A DNA stretch of 64,000 nucleotides from an uncultured Helicobacter sp. (GCF_937893305.1 NZ_CALBGN010000019.1:65845-129844); one strand, 5' to 3'; counted from the first letter of the stretch, positions 8,044 to 18,342 are shown. Notes: generated by a model not told the origin, from the letters alone. A program made the numbers and translations.

Positions 8044-9105
8044 CTAAAGTTCCTCTAAAATACTTTGCACGCAAGCCTTAATATCAGCATACACAAAGCT
8101 TTCTTTAAAATTCTCAATCTTCCCACCGCTTGCATTTGGATGTCCGCCACCATTAAAACACTGCTTTGCTAGCAAACTCACATCACAAGCATTATTTGCG
8201 CGCAAGCTTACATTTCCCCTAGCACTAATATCCATAAAAAAATCAAATTGTGGATTATTTTTTAAAAATAAATTTGCTAGCACTGAAATATTTCCAATAC
8301 TATAACTCAAAAACCCCCGATATTCTCCCCAATACACACTACAAAATTCCGCCTTTTGCGCTAAAAGCTCACTTTGATGCTTTGATGCAAGATTATCTAG
8401 TGTATCACTCAACAAACTACCCTTTAAAAAGCATTTTTTCATCTCTAAGACTGCATTATCCAATAAAATATGTCCATTATTTTGCACAAGAAACTTTGCA
8501 GACTCACGCAATAACGCTAGTTTATATTCTCTATCTTCATCATCAAACATAAAGCGATTTAACTCTTTTGCCTCTACAATTAAGCGCATTGCTACTTTAC
8601 CAAATTCAAAGGCAAACCCATTTTCAAGCCATAAATCAATACTATTTATCATCTCAACCATAGGTTCTAGCCAAGCCTTTATAGAATCGCAAACTCCATA
8701 ACGCATTAAAAGCGTATCATAAACGATTTTTGTCGCACAACGCTTTGTATCTAACACATACCAAGAGTATTTTTGCGCACATTCTTGTCCGCTTTTATGG
8801 TGGTCTAAAAGTTCAAAAGTTACGCTAAATCCACTAAGATTAAGCTCTAGCACAGCCTGCATAAGTCGCTCACATTCTTCAAAGCTCAAATTTAAATCAC
8901 TTACTAAAATATGTGCTTTACTCCCAATGCTCTGCGCTTTGATTCCTTTATAAATCTGTTCTAAGCGCGCGCCAACTTCTTTGCCATAGTTTGCGTTATA
9001 AAAAGACATTTTGCAATCTTTAAATGCTTGTCTATAAATCTCTTTGCTTACCATTTGACAGCCATAACCATCTAAATCAATATGCGATAAATGATACACT
9101 TCCAT
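8044..9105 (-). CDS. DHH/DHHA1-family phosphoesterase
   Basis: The 353-residue protein has the DHH superfamily signature: an N-terminal SHIDLDGYG metal motif, LVSDLNLS, LLDHHKSG (the DHH motif), and a C-terminal DHHA1-like FNGGGHPNASGG. Members of this group hydrolyse short oligonucleotides or cyclic-dinucleotide products (NrnA/NrnB-like) with manganese. There is no membrane or PAS domain, so it is not a full GdpP. It sits between flhA and the 81-residue gene with short gaps and probably shares their transcription. NrnB-like oligoribonuclease activity is the best guess; the substrate is not proven by sequence. Confidence 0.85.
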   Translation of the reverse strand: MEVYHLSHIDLDGYGCQMVSKEIYRQAFKDCKMSFYNANYGKEVGARLEQIYKGIKAQSIGSKAHILVSDLNLSFEECERLMQAVLELNLSGFSVTFELLDHHKSGQECAQKYSWYVLDTKRCATKIVYDTLLMRYGVCDSIKAWLEPMVEMINSIDLWLENGFAFEFGKVAMRLIVEAKELNRFMFDDEDREYKLALLRESAKFLVQNNGHILLDNAVLEMKKCFLKGSLLSDTLDNLASKHQSELLAQKAEFCSVYWGEYRGFLSYSIGNISVLANLFLKNNPQFDFFMDISARGNVSLRANNACDVSLLAKQCFNGGGHPNASGGKIENFKESFVYADIKACVQSILEEL

Positions 9106-9119
9106 ACTCTATTGCCTTA

Positions 9120-11375
9120 CTAAATTGGAAAATCCACTGCACCTAAAATTTCATATTTCGCCTGATAATCAATCTCCGCCACACTTAAAGCAATCATATT
9201 ACGCCCAAAATTATATTGCTCCATAAAAGTTGCTAAAGGCTTTCTAAGCACCATTGGAATTCCACCAATGATTGTTGGTACAGCCCCTAAAGAAGCTCCT
9301 TTTTCTTGTGCAACATTAATGGCATCTATTAAACTTTGTGATTCTGTCGGACTTAAGCGTAAGCGTTGCCCCATTTTCTGACCTTCTGGCAAGCGTTCTA
9401 ACAAAAACTGCTCCAAAGTTGGCGAGAGGACAAAATAACGCAATGTCCCATCATCATTTTGAAAATTATGTGTAATTAGGCGTTTTAAGCATGCTCTAAC
9501 ATATTCTGTAAGTGTTGGCAAATCATTCTTATATGCAGGATAGCCATCAGCAATAGCTTCAGCAATACTTAACATATCCTTAATAGGGATTTGTTCGTGC
9601 AGCAATTCTTTTAAAATATGTTGAATTGTTCCTACACCAACGCCTTTAATTTCTTCTGCAAGAACCGGATAATCCTGCCCTAGCTTACCTAGTAAATTAT
9701 GCACTTCTTGACGCGTCAATAATTCTTCAGCATAGCGTTTGATAAGCTCTTGAATATGCGTGCTAATCACTGTTGCACCATCAATAATTGTATAACCTTC
9801 AATAATCGCGTCTTCTTTTTTATCTTCATCAACCCAATAAGCATCTAATCCAAAGACTGGCTCTTTTGTTGGTATTCCATCTTGAAGCTCTCCTGCAAAG
9901 CCACTAGAGGCGATTGCAAGATATTTATCCATCATAATTTTCCCTTGCCCAATCTCAATTTCTTTGAGCAAAATCTTATACACATTAGGCTCTAAATCCA
10001 AATTATCTCTTAAATGCACCATAGGCACTAGGATTCCATATTCTGTTGCCATTGCCTTACGGATTTGACGGATTTTATTAACAAGCTCTCCACCTTGCGC
10101 AGGATCTGCAAATTTAATCAACTGATACCCAAGTTCAACGCGCAAAATCTTCACTTTTAACGCATTATCAATTTCTGCTTCATCACGCTTTCTGCGTTCT
10201 TCTTCACTCTCTTTTGGAGATTGCTGTGCAGCTTTAGCTGCAGCTTCTTGTGCGGCTTTGCGTTGCGGTAAATTCTCAACATCAATACCATCTTGAAGTT
10301 TTGTTTTGTCTTCTTTTTTGATTTTTTTCAAAAGAGATTCCACATATTTCCAAACTTCGCCTTCTTTTTGCTTGCTTAAAAGCAAAGAAAGCCCCAAAAA
10401 CAATAACCCCACAAAACCTAAAGATAGTGTTGGCAATCCCGGGACCATCGCAAAAAGAAGCAAAATACAGCCCACAATCAATAGAGTTTTTGATTCATTA
10501 ATTAACTGATCAATAATCCCAGAAGCAAAATTATCTCCCTCCTTACTAAAGCGTGTTACAATAATACCTGTTGCAGTAGAAACAATAAGTGCGGGGAGCT
10601 GTGAAACAAGTCCATCGCCAATAGTTAGAATCGTAAAAGTAGCCGCTGCATCGCTTAAAGTCATATCACGCTGAAACACACCAATTAAAAATCCGCCGAT
10701 AATATTAATAAGCGTGATAATAATCCCAGCAATAGCATCACCTTTTACGAACTTATTAGCTCCGTCCATAGAGCCATAAAAATCCGCCTCCGCTCCTAGA
10801 GCATCACGCCTTGCCTTTGCTTCATCTTGTCCAATAACGCCCGAATTTAAGTCCGCATCAATTGCCATTTGCTTACCCGGCATTGCATCAAGCGTAAATC
10901 TTGCTTTAACTTCTGAAACCCTTGTAGAACCATTTGTTACAACCATAAAGTTAATAATCACTAAAATTATAAACAAAATGATTCCAATAACATAATTCCC
11001 GCCAACAACAAACTGCCCAAATGCAGTAATAATATCACTTACAGCCTCAGGTCCTAAATGCCCATTGCTTAAAATCATTCTTGTTGTCGCAATATTTAAA
11101 GAAAGCCTAAAAAGCGTAATAATTAGCAAAAGCGTAGGAAATGCAGAAAAATCTGTGGGTTTTTTCACATATAAAGCAATCAAAATAATCAAAGCAGAAA
11201 GCGCAATAGAAATTGCAAGAAAAAAATCCAACAAAGCACTAGGGAGCGGAACAATAATAATTGCTAAAATCGCCACAATAAAAAAGACAACCGTTAAATC
11301 TTTTGAGCCGGTCAAAAACCCCAAAAAGGGTGCAATTTTACCAAGAAGCGAAGTTTTTTTCTCTGCTACTGCCAA
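9120..11375 (-). CDS. flhA: Flagellar export apparatus protein FlhA
   Basis: FlhA is the large inner-membrane component of the flagellar type III export gate. The N-terminal half has eight hydrophobic segments and the conserved cytoplasmic loop with GSTRVSEVKARFTLDAMPGKQMAID. The C-terminal half is the soluble docking domain for chaperones and substrates. The longest frame opens at another TTG at 11393, but GGAG lies five bases before the TTG at 11375, giving a 751-residue protein that begins AVAEKKTSL after the initiator. That start is preferred. In H. pylori FlhA also feeds back on flagellar gene regulation. The divergent rpsO shares the 5' gap. Confidence 0.95.
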   Translation of the reverse strand: MAVAEKKTSLLGKIAPFLGFLTGSKDLTVVFFIVAILAIIIVPLPSALLDFFLAISIALSALIILIALYVKKPTDFSAFPTLLLIITLFRLSLNIATTRMILSNGHLGPEAVSDIITAFGQFVVGGNYVIGIILFIILVIINFMVVTNGSTRVSEVKARFTLDAMPGKQMAIDADLNSGVIGQDEAKARRDALGAEADFYGSMDGANKFVKGDAIAGIIITLINIIGGFLIGVFQRDMTLSDAAATFTILTIGDGLVSQLPALIVSTATGIIVTRFSKEGDNFASGIIDQLINESKTLLIVGCILLLFAMVPGLPTLSLGFVGLLFLGLSLLLSKQKEGEVWKYVESLLKKIKKEDKTKLQDGIDVENLPQRKAAQEAAAKAAQQSPKESEEERRKRDEAEIDNALKVKILRVELGYQLIKFADPAQGGELVNKIRQIRKAMATEYGILVPMVHLRDNLDLEPNVYKILLKEIEIGQGKIMMDKYLAIASSGFAGELQDGIPTKEPVFGLDAYWVDEDKKEDAIIEGYTIIDGATVISTHIQELIKRYAEELLTRQEVHNLLGKLGQDYPVLAEEIKGVGVGTIQHILKELLHEQIPIKDMLSIAEAIADGYPAYKNDLPTLTEYVRACLKRLITHNFQNDDGTLRYFVLSPTLEQFLLERLPEGQKMGQRLRLSPTESQSLIDAINVAQEKGASLGAVPTIIGGIPMVLRKPLATFMEQYNFGRNMIALSVAEIDYQAKYEILGAVDFPI

Positions 11376-11475
11376 ATCTACTCCAAAAAACAAAATTAGT
11401 CCGTAATTTTAGTAGTTTTTACCCCATAAAATCAAGAAGTTTATAGAATTTTAGCGGATTTTTACTTTTTTATGC

Positions 11476-11481
11476 TAGAAT
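11476..11481 (+). promoter_or_regulatory. -10 element (TAGAAT) for rpsO
   Basis: TAGAAT lies 37 bases before the rpsO start, after a T-rich stretch. The surrounding GCTAGAATT is repeated before the dba gene at 19272-19280, which strengthens the reading as a housekeeping promoter. Confidence 0.55.
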
Positions 11482-11518
11482 TTCGGCTTTTAATTTTATA
11501 CCAATCAGGAGGTCACCA

Positions 11519-11794
11519 ATGGCTCAAGATTCGGCGAAAAAAAGAGAAATTGTTTCTGCTTTTGCTAGAAATCCTAAAGACACAGGTTCCACAGAAGTTC
11601 AAGTTGCTTTGCTTAGCGATAGAATCAAATCCTTAACAGAGCATTTAAAAATCAACAAGAAAGACCATTCAAGCCGTTTAGGTCTAAGAAAGCTTGTTTC
11701 TCAAAGAAAAGGTTTGCTTTCTTATTTAAGACGCACAGATTTTAAACGCTATGCAAGCTTGATTGAAAAGTTAGGTTTAAAAGATAGAGGTTAA
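11519..11794 (+). CDS. rpsO: 30S ribosomal protein S15
   Basis: The 91-residue S15 binds 16S rRNA early in assembly of the small subunit platform. The sequence has the typical GSTEVQVALLSDRIKSLTEHL and KDHSSRLGLRKLVSQRKGLLSYL helices and is standard in length. A very strong AGGAGGT sits just before the ATG, as expected for a ribosomal gene. It is monocistronic here, divergent from flhA and convergent with recG, with a weak five-base-pair hairpin (ACACT/AGTGT) across the recG stop that might end transcription. Confidence 0.97.
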   Translation: MAQDSAKKREIVSAFARNPKDTGSTEVQVALLSDRIKSLTEHLKINKKDHSSRLGLRKLVSQRKGLLSYLRRTDFKRYASLIEKLGLKDRG

Positions 11795-11801
11795 TCTCTA
11801 T

Positions 11802-13601
11802 CTAAACACTAGAAGTGTGGTTTAACGCTTCTTTTGCTAGTTTTATAATCTTTTCATCTTTGCTTAGATCTATCCAATTAAATTGCTTTCCACTTTGATG
11901 GATTCCACTTAACAAATCTCCACTGTTGCGATATTCTAAATCAAGTTGTGCGATTTCAAAACCATTTTGAGTTTTTGAAAATTTCTCCAAGCGTTCTGTA
12001 ACCTTTTGCTTAGTAAATAAAAAGCAATATCCCTTTAAACCATTACGACTAACTCTCCCGCGCAACTGATGTAGAGTTGCAAGCCCCAATCTCTCCGCCC
12101 CAACAATCACAATCGTGCTTAAATTTGGCAATGAGATTCCAACTTCAATCACTGTTGTTGCAAGCAAAATGCTCCCTTTTTCTCTAAATTCTTCTAAAAC
12201 ACTCTCTTTATTTTTGTCCTTTCCGTGCGTGCTATACACTGCATCAAAATGCTTTCTCCAAAATATTTCTCCATCTTTTAGTGCTGTATAGTTTAATGCT
12301 TCACTCTCTTCTACCAAGGGATAGACAATAATGATTTGGTTGCCTTTTTGAATTTCTCCTTGAATATGCGCAAGCAAATCTTTGAAATCTTGCTGATGAA
12401 TAATGCGTGTTGTAATATCTTTTCTAAAAGGCACATCTTTAATAAAACTAAAGTCTAAAAAATTTGAAGCAATCATTGCTTGTGTGCGTGGAATAGGAGT
12501 TGCAGAAAACTGCAAAATATGAGCTTTTTTTGAATCAGTATTAAACATTTTCTCTAACGCACTTCTTTGTGCAGTTCCAAAGCGATGTTGTTCATCAATC
12601 ATTACTAAAGCTTTATTGCTTAAATCTTGATACAATAAAGCGTGTGTTCCAATTAAAAAATCACAATTCTCTACATTAATTTTACTATTTTGTGTTAGCA
12701 ATCCCACTTCTAGCGGTAAAAACTTTTGTGCTTCATTAAAAAGCTGCTTTGCAAGCACAGAAGTTGGAGCCATTAACACGCTTTTGTTAGGATAAGCAAT
12801 TAATACAGAGGCTAAAATCACTATTGTTTTACCACAACCTACATCTCCTACAATCACGCGCCTTGCAGCAAACTCTCCTTTTAAGGATTGTTGTATCTCT
12901 TTAATCGCTCCTAATTGCCCTTGAGTGAGTGTAAAAGGCAGAGATTTTATCCATTGATCTATCTCTCCATTTAATTGTTTTAAAGCTTTAAAATGGCGTT
13001 TTTTTTGACGCAAAAGACGCATATATTCATAGATTTCAATAAACTTTAATGCTTCTAAATAATGCCCAAAATAACCTCCATTTGCATTAAAATCTTTCAA
13101 AAATATGGAATCTGGGTGATAAATCTTATAAATTGATTCTAAAATCATAGGCAGAACATTAGGATAAAATTCCCTTAAAGATTCCAAAGCCACAGATTCT
13201 CCAAAATCCCTAAGAGAGCGTTCTTTGCCGCCTTTTGAACCAAAATTTAGCATAATAACATTAGTTGTTGTGAGAACTTTTGGCTGAATTAGCGAAAAAG
13301 AGATTCCATATTTTTGGACTTTTCCACTCACAATGAGTGTGGTTTTGGGCTTAAATTGATTTTTATGATAAGGCTTTGGGTGAAAAATAATTAACTCTAA
13401 CTCACATTGAAACTTTGAAGAATAGCAAAGCACGCGCGCTGGAGAAGCCCATTTAAAATTTAAAACTTCAACCTCTAGCACCGCATTTTGTGCAACTTCT
13501 AAATTTTCACTTAAAAAAGTATTTGTATAACTCTTTGGCAAAGCTTGCAGTATAGCCTCAAAAGGCGTTTTGCCATATTTTTGCCAAAACTCTAATGTCA
13601 T
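11802..13601 (-). CDS. recG: ATP-dependent DNA helicase RecG
   Basis: RecG remodels stalled forks and branches Holliday-type junctions. The 599-residue protein has an N-terminal wedge-like region, then Walker A GDVGCGKT at 252-259, the DEQH box in MIDEQHRFG, the SATPIPRT motif and a C-terminal TTVIEVGISLPNLSTIVIV with QLRGRVSRNG. It is about 90 residues shorter than the E. coli enzyme, mainly in the N-terminal wedge, as in other Helicobacter RecG proteins. Start and stop of neighbouring genes share bases (TAATG) with the upstream M16 gene, so it is translated from the same operon as the M16 protein, mqnC and bamA. Confidence 0.93.
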   Translation of the reverse strand: MTLEFWQKYGKTPFEAILQALPKSYTNTFLSENLEVAQNAVLEVEVLNFKWASPARVLCYSSKFQCELELIIFHPKPYHKNQFKPKTTLIVSGKVQKYGISFSLIQPKVLTTTNVIMLNFGSKGGKERSLRDFGESVALESLREFYPNVLPMILESIYKIYHPDSIFLKDFNANGGYFGHYLEALKFIEIYEYMRLLRQKKRHFKALKQLNGEIDQWIKSLPFTLTQGQLGAIKEIQQSLKGEFAARRVIVGDVGCGKTIVILASVLIAYPNKSVLMAPTSVLAKQLFNEAQKFLPLEVGLLTQNSKINVENCDFLIGTHALLYQDLSNKALVMIDEQHRFGTAQRSALEKMFNTDSKKAHILQFSATPIPRTQAMIASNFLDFSFIKDVPFRKDITTRIIHQQDFKDLLAHIQGEIQKGNQIIIVYPLVEESEALNYTALKDGEIFWRKHFDAVYSTHGKDKNKESVLEEFREKGSILLATTVIEVGISLPNLSTIVIVGAERLGLATLHQLRGRVSRNGLKGYCFLFTKQKVTERLEKFSKTQNGFEIAQLDLEYRNSGDLLSGIHQSGKQFNWIDLSKDEKIIKLAKEALNHTSSV

Positions 13602-14905
13602 TATTTTTCTGTATCAGCACTCACTATGGCAAAAGTTAAGTCTTCTATCTCTTTATGTGTTTTAATATACGCATTAATTTCATTAAGTTTTAGCGTAGAA
13701 ATCTCTTTTAAAACCTGTGCATTAAAGTCTAGTGGGAGTCCATCATAATGATTCATATAAGCTGTGCCTAAGCGTTGAGATAGTGTTTCATTGCGTAATG
13801 GCTCACTGCCTAGCAAATAGCGTTTTGCTTCATCTAATTCTTCTTGTGTGATTCCTTTTTTTACAAACTCTTTAACCACTTCCACAACAATTTTTTGTGC
13901 TTCTTTTTCATTTTTTAAACTTGTTTGCAAATATCCTAATGCGTAAGCTTGTCTATTTGTCGCATTAAGCCGCATTACAGCAGAATAAGCTAATCCTCTT
14001 TTCACGCGCACCTCTTCCATCATACGACTACCAAACCCACTTCCCCCAAGCACGAAAGAAGCCACCTTAATATAAGCTAACTCTTTTTGTAAATTTTCAA
14101 CCTTTAAAGGCGCACCAAAATAAATGTAGGCTTGTTGTGTATCTTTTAATGTGCGTTGATAAGATTTAGAGTGATTTGCTTCTCTTTTTGCAATGATTTG
14201 TTTTTTGCCTTTTGGAAGCTTGCTTAAAGCTGTCTCTAAGTCCTTAGAAACTACATTAAAATCCACATCTCCACCCACAACTAAAATTAACGATTCTAAA
14301 TTCACATGGCTTTTATAAAATTTCTCCACATCTCCCAATGTCATCTTTGCAATAGATTCTTGTGTTCCGCTTAAAGGATACTCCAACGCAGTTCCCTTAA
14401 AAAGAAGAGATTGCAATAAGCGATTTGCTTGATAGTCATAATCATTTTCTTTCTCTAAAATAGCAATTAAAGCATTTTCCTTAACTTTATTGAGAGTAGA
14501 TTGTGTAAAATTAGGGTCTTCAAGCAAAGCTTTTAAAAAAGAGATTCCATCTTTTTGCATACTTTGCATTCCACTAAGTGTGAAACTTAGAGTTTCTAAG
14601 CCGCTTCCTGCACTTAAGGAAAGTGCTTTTTCTTCCAACTTTTGCGCAAATTTTGTTGCACCTAGCTTTTTTGTGCCTTCATTTAAAAGAGAGCTTGTAA
14701 TATCGGCTAATCCTAAATTTTTGCCATTACTAACACCACCAGCACCCTTAAAGACAAGCTGCACATAAAAAAGAGGTAATTGCGTATTTTGCTCAAAAAT
14801 TATCGGAATCTTAACACCATTAACCTGCAAACTCTTCATTTCAGTTGCCATTAAAGTCCCCTTTACCATAAAAAAACTAAGTAATAATACAATGATTCTT
14901 TTCAA
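13601..14905 (-). CDS. M16-family protein lacking the zinc-binding motif
   Basis: The 434-residue protein has the two-lobed M16B fold: an N-terminal FVQLVFKGAGGVSNGKNLGLADI region and a C-terminal RMMEEVRVKRGLAYS segment, the R/Y element usual in the second lobe. An N-terminal hydrophobic stretch ending in GTLMA suggests export to the periplasm. Active M16 peptidases carry HxxEH where this protein has LADITSSLL, so it is probably a non-catalytic subunit or pseudoenzyme. It corresponds in order to the H. pylori gene often called ymxG, next to mqnC and bamA. The start is TTG at 14905, five bases after GGAG, with a TTGA overlap onto the mqnC stop. Confidence 0.88.
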   Translation of the reverse strand: MKRIIVLLLSFFMVKGTLMATEMKSLQVNGVKIPIIFEQNTQLPLFYVQLVFKGAGGVSNGKNLGLADITSSLLNEGTKKLGATKFAQKLEEKALSLSAGSGLETLSFTLSGMQSMQKDGISFLKALLEDPNFTQSTLNKVKENALIAILEKENDYDYQANRLLQSLLFKGTALEYPLSGTQESIAKMTLGDVEKFYKSHVNLESLILVVGGDVDFNVVSKDLETALSKLPKGKKQIIAKREANHSKSYQRTLKDTQQAYIYFGAPLKVENLQKELAYIKVASFVLGGSGFGSRMMEEVRVKRGLAYSAVMRLNATNRQAYALGYLQTSLKNEKEAQKIVVEVVKEFVKKGITQEELDEAKRYLLGSEPLRNETLSQRLGTAYMNHYDGLPLDFNAQVLKEISTLKLNEINAYIKTHKEIEDLTFAIVSADTEK

Positions 14906-16017
14906 AACCGCTCCAAAATATTATAAGCTGTGTCTCTTTTTGCCGGAAATTCCCCTACATCACGGATTAAATGAATCATTTCTTGCTGATTCATTGAATT
15001 TTTAGCTCCTGCTGCAGATACAACATTTTCTTCCATCATCGTGCTTCCTAAATCATTTGCTCCAAATAATAAAGCTAATTGTCCTATATATGATCCCTGT
15101 GTAACCCAACTGCTTTGGATATTTTGAAAATTATCCAAAAAAATCCTACTACAAGCAAGCAGACGCAAATAACGATTTGAAGATGCCTTATGTAAGTTTG
15201 GAATCTCTTTTTGTAAAGGTGTAAAAGCAGGTTGAAAACTCCATAAAATAAACGCTCTAAAACCATTTGTTGCATCTTGAAGATTACGGATTCTTTCCCA
15301 ATGTTCCACAATATCTTCATTGCTCTCAACACTTCCAAACATCATTGTGGCTGTGCTTTTAATCCCAAGTTTATGTGCTTCCTTATGCACTTCAATCCAC
15401 TCATCAGAATCTAGTTTTTTAGGAGCAATCACATCACGCACTTTATCGCTTAAAATTTCCGCACCAGCACCAGGAATTGAAGCAAGCCCACACTTGTGAA
15501 GTCTTTCTAACACTTCAGCAATAGAGATTTTAGAAATTTTTGCAATGTAATTAATCTCAATAGCAGAAAAGCCATGAATTGTAATTTGTGGATATTTTTT
15601 TGCAATATGACTAACTAAATCCTCATACCATTCTATTTTTAAGTTTGGATGCACGCCTCCTTGAAAAAGAATCTGCGTACCACCAATAGCCAAAAGTTCT
15701 TCAATTTTTTGATCAATCTCTTCAAAACTTAGAATATAAGTATTTTCTTCATTAACACGCCTTTTAAATGCACAAAACTTACAATCCACCCAACAAATAT
15801 TTGTATAATTAATATTTCTATCTACAACAAAAGTTGTCAAACGATCAGTATGCAATTTACGCTTAATTTCTAAGGCACGCTCTCCTAACTCTTTTAAGGG
15901 GGCATATTGCATTAAGTGCAAAATCTCATCTGCACTCACACGTGGTAATTTTGTCTTAACAATTGCATTTTTTTCTTTAGAGTTTCTAACAAAAACTTCT
16001 TGTAAAGATTCTGACAT
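14902..16017 (-). CDS. mqnC: Cyclic dehypoxanthinyl futalosine synthase (radical SAM)
   Basis: MqnC is a radical SAM enzyme of the futalosine route to menaquinone, which replaces the classical men pathway in Helicobacter and Campylobacter. The 371-residue protein has NYTNICWVDCKFCAFKR, the CxxxCxxC iron-sulfur motif near residues 75-82. The preceding VVDRNINYTN wording is typical of MqnC rather than MqnE. ATG at 16017 shares a base with the bamA stop (TAATG). The mtnN gene further along this window encodes the nucleosidase that H. pylori uses in the same pathway. Confidence 0.93.
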   Translation of the reverse strand: MSESLQEVFVRNSKEKNAIVKTKLPRVSADEILHLMQYAPLKELGERALEIKRKLHTDRLTTFVVDRNINYTNICWVDCKFCAFKRRVNEENTYILSFEEIDQKIEELLAIGGTQILFQGGVHPNLKIEWYEDLVSHIAKKYPQITIHGFSAIEINYIAKISKISIAEVLERLHKCGLASIPGAGAEILSDKVRDVIAPKKLDSDEWIEVHKEAHKLGIKSTATMMFGSVESNEDIVEHWERIRNLQDATNGFRAFILWSFQPAFTPLQKEIPNLHKASSNRYLRLLACSRIFLDNFQNIQSSWVTQGSYIGQLALLFGANDLGSTMMEENVVSAAGAKNSMNQQEMIHLIRDVGEFPAKRDTAYNILERF

Positions 16018-18269
16018 TAAAATCTCTGCCCCATTGAAAATTCAAACGATGAAGTTTCATCACCTTTTTTATCATCCAATGCTCTTGGAAAAATAAAATT
16101 AATCACACCAATTGGAGATACCCACTCAATTCCTAAACCAACAGAGCTACGCCGCATATCATTAATATTCTTATTTCCAATCATTCCATAATCATAAAAT
16201 GCTGTAAAACGCATCTGTATAGTTTCAAAAGGGTTATAGCTTAATTCAGCAGTATTATAAAAATACTGCTTTCCACCAATTCTTAAGCCAAATTTATCCC
16301 TTGGAGTAATAGAACGACTTTCAAATCCACGCACACTATTTATGCCTCCTAAATAAAACTTTTCGCTGATTGGCAAATATCCCTCACTTTGTACATAACC
16401 AGCTCTTGCGCGATATCTAAAAATTAAATCAATATCCACCCATTCTTCAATAGATTTATAAAAATTGTAACTTCCTTGGTATTTGATAAATTCTGCATCT
16501 CCTCCAACTCCAGCATATTCTATATTTCCAGATGCCCTAATCCCATTTTTAGCAAAAAGATATGCATCGGTATTATCAAAACTAAAACCAGGAATTATGG
16601 AGGATTTTACATAGGTTCCAGGATAATAATATCTACGATAAAGCTCTTCTAATGATTTACTATCAAAATCACTCAATTTTGTCTCTTGAAAAGTATATCC
16701 AAGTGTCAATTCTAAATCTTCCCAAATCCTTCTTCCGCCAACAACACTAAATCCAGTAGAGGTTTCTGTATAGTCATAACTTTCATAATCACTTTGATAA
16801 ACATCTGTTCCTAAAGAATAATCCGTATCTAAAACAGCTGGATTGTAAAGATTTAAACGATAAGCTGTAGAAACTTCACTTTTATCCAAATAAACTCCTG
16901 CTGTTAATCCTGTCCCAAAAATATTACGATCTTTGACAGAAACACTTCCCATTAAACCATCATAACTTCCATATCCCAAACCAAAGGCAAACTCCCCTGT
17001 TTTCCCCTCTTTAACTTTAACAAGCAAATTAACATTTTCTTCATCAACACGCTCTTCTTGAATATCAACACTCTCAAAATTTCCTGTTCTCATAAGAGCA
17101 TTTTTAGAACGCTTAATCTTACTCATTTCATATTCTTCTCCAGGAGCTATAAGCACATTTCTGCGCACTACTCTATCTAGTGTTTTATTATTTCCAGAGA
17201 TAACAACATCTTTAACACGCACTTTTCTACCTGGTTGCACATAGTAAATAAGCCTAACCTTTCCATTCTCTTGATTCTTATCTAAATCAGGAGTTACACG
17301 CACAAACGCATAACCTAAATCTCCAATTCTATAACGGATGGATTCTATATCATCGCGCATTTTTGCGACATTATAAACTTTTCCTCCTTTAAGCTTAAGC
17401 CCATCATAAAGTTTTTCTAGCTCAATGACGTCTTCTTCTAGAACAATTTCTATCTCAGAAACCTTATAACGCTCACCTTCATTAATATGATAATCTAAAA
17501 CCGCATTATAAGTTGTAAAATCCGTTTTTAAAAATGGAGTAGTAACATCAGCATCTAAATACCCTTTTTGCAAATATAAATCACGGATTCTTAAGCGATC
17601 AGACTCTAGTTCATTAACTTGCAACTTCCCATTATTAAATCCCCACATCCAACCAATAAAATCTTTTTCTTTATTCGCAGTTGCTGCTTCAATGCGCGAT
17701 ACAGATATATTATCTCTTCCATAATAATTAGCTTCTTGAATGATAATATTCTCACCTTTATTAATTTCCAAGGTAACTTTGAGCGCATTTTTAGAGATTT
17801 CCTCTGTTTTTACTTCAACTACACTGTCATAATAACCTTGCGTTTCGAGCAATCGAACAATCTGACGACGCACATTTACAATTTTATTCTCATCATACAC
17901 ATCGCCCTTTTTTAAGCCAATCTCTTTATCAAGCTGTTGCTGCTCTTTTCCTGCGCCATAACCACTAACAATTAAACTTGCAATCACTGGCTTTTCTACA
18001 AAATGATAAGTTAGGATTCCATTTTCTTCAGTAATCCAAATATCTTTAAAATATCCTTGCATATAAAAATCACGCACTGAAGCATCCACGTGATTAATAT
18101 CTAAAGGCTCTCCTATACGCACTTTCGCAATTTCATTAGCAATCAAGGGCGAAATATAATTTAATCCTTCATAACGCACTTCTTTAATTGTTGGCAAACT
18201 TGCAGCATTCGCCCCCACCGAAAGAAGTAATCCCAAAGGTAAAGACGATAAAGACTTAGGAAAACGCAT
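16017..18269 (-). CDS. bamA: Outer membrane assembly factor BamA
   Basis: BamA folds and inserts outer-membrane beta-barrel proteins. The 750-residue precursor begins with a signal peptide ending near GANA, then about five POTRA repeats (residues about 25-410), then a 16-stranded barrel. The barrel has a GLGYGSYDGLMGSVSV strand, the conserved VRGF loop (FYLGGINSVRGFES) and a terminal strand ending in phenylalanine (EFSMGQRF). It is the first gene of the bamA-mqnC-M16-recG group, each overlapping the next by a few bases. In H. pylori the same order is found for the first three. Confidence 0.95.
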   Translation of the reverse strand: MRFPKSLSSLPLGLLLSVGANAASLPTIKEVRYEGLNYISPLIANEIAKVRIGEPLDINHVDASVRDFYMQGYFKDIWITEENGILTYHFVEKPVIASLIVSGYGAGKEQQQLDKEIGLKKGDVYDENKIVNVRRQIVRLLETQGYYDSVVEVKTEEISKNALKVTLEINKGENIIIQEANYYGRDNISVSRIEAATANKEKDFIGWMWGFNNGKLQVNELESDRLRIRDLYLQKGYLDADVTTPFLKTDFTTYNAVLDYHINEGERYKVSEIEIVLEEDVIELEKLYDGLKLKGGKVYNVAKMRDDIESIRYRIGDLGYAFVRVTPDLDKNQENGKVRLIYYVQPGRKVRVKDVVISGNNKTLDRVVRRNVLIAPGEEYEMSKIKRSKNALMRTGNFESVDIQEERVDEENVNLLVKVKEGKTGEFAFGLGYGSYDGLMGSVSVKDRNIFGTGLTAGVYLDKSEVSTAYRLNLYNPAVLDTDYSLGTDVYQSDYESYDYTETSTGFSVVGGRRIWEDLELTLGYTFQETKLSDFDSKSLEELYRRYYYPGTYVKSSIIPGFSFDNTDAYLFAKNGIRASGNIEYAGVGGDAEFIKYQGSYNFYKSIEEWVDIDLIFRYRARAGYVQSEGYLPISEKFYLGGINSVRGFESRSITPRDKFGLRIGGKQYFYNTAELSYNPFETIQMRFTAFYDYGMIGNKNINDMRRSSVGLGIEWVSPIGVINFIFPRALDDKKGDETSSFEFSMGQRF

Positions 18270-18342
18270 TAAAAACCTTACTTCACAAAAAATTTATTTA
18301 AAAAATCACGTGATTCTAACCTTTTATAGATAAAAACAATAT

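Noticed and set aside
11394..11518. Riboswitch or leader control element before rpsO
   Set aside because: The leader after the TAGAAT box is only about 30 bases and shows no stable fold.
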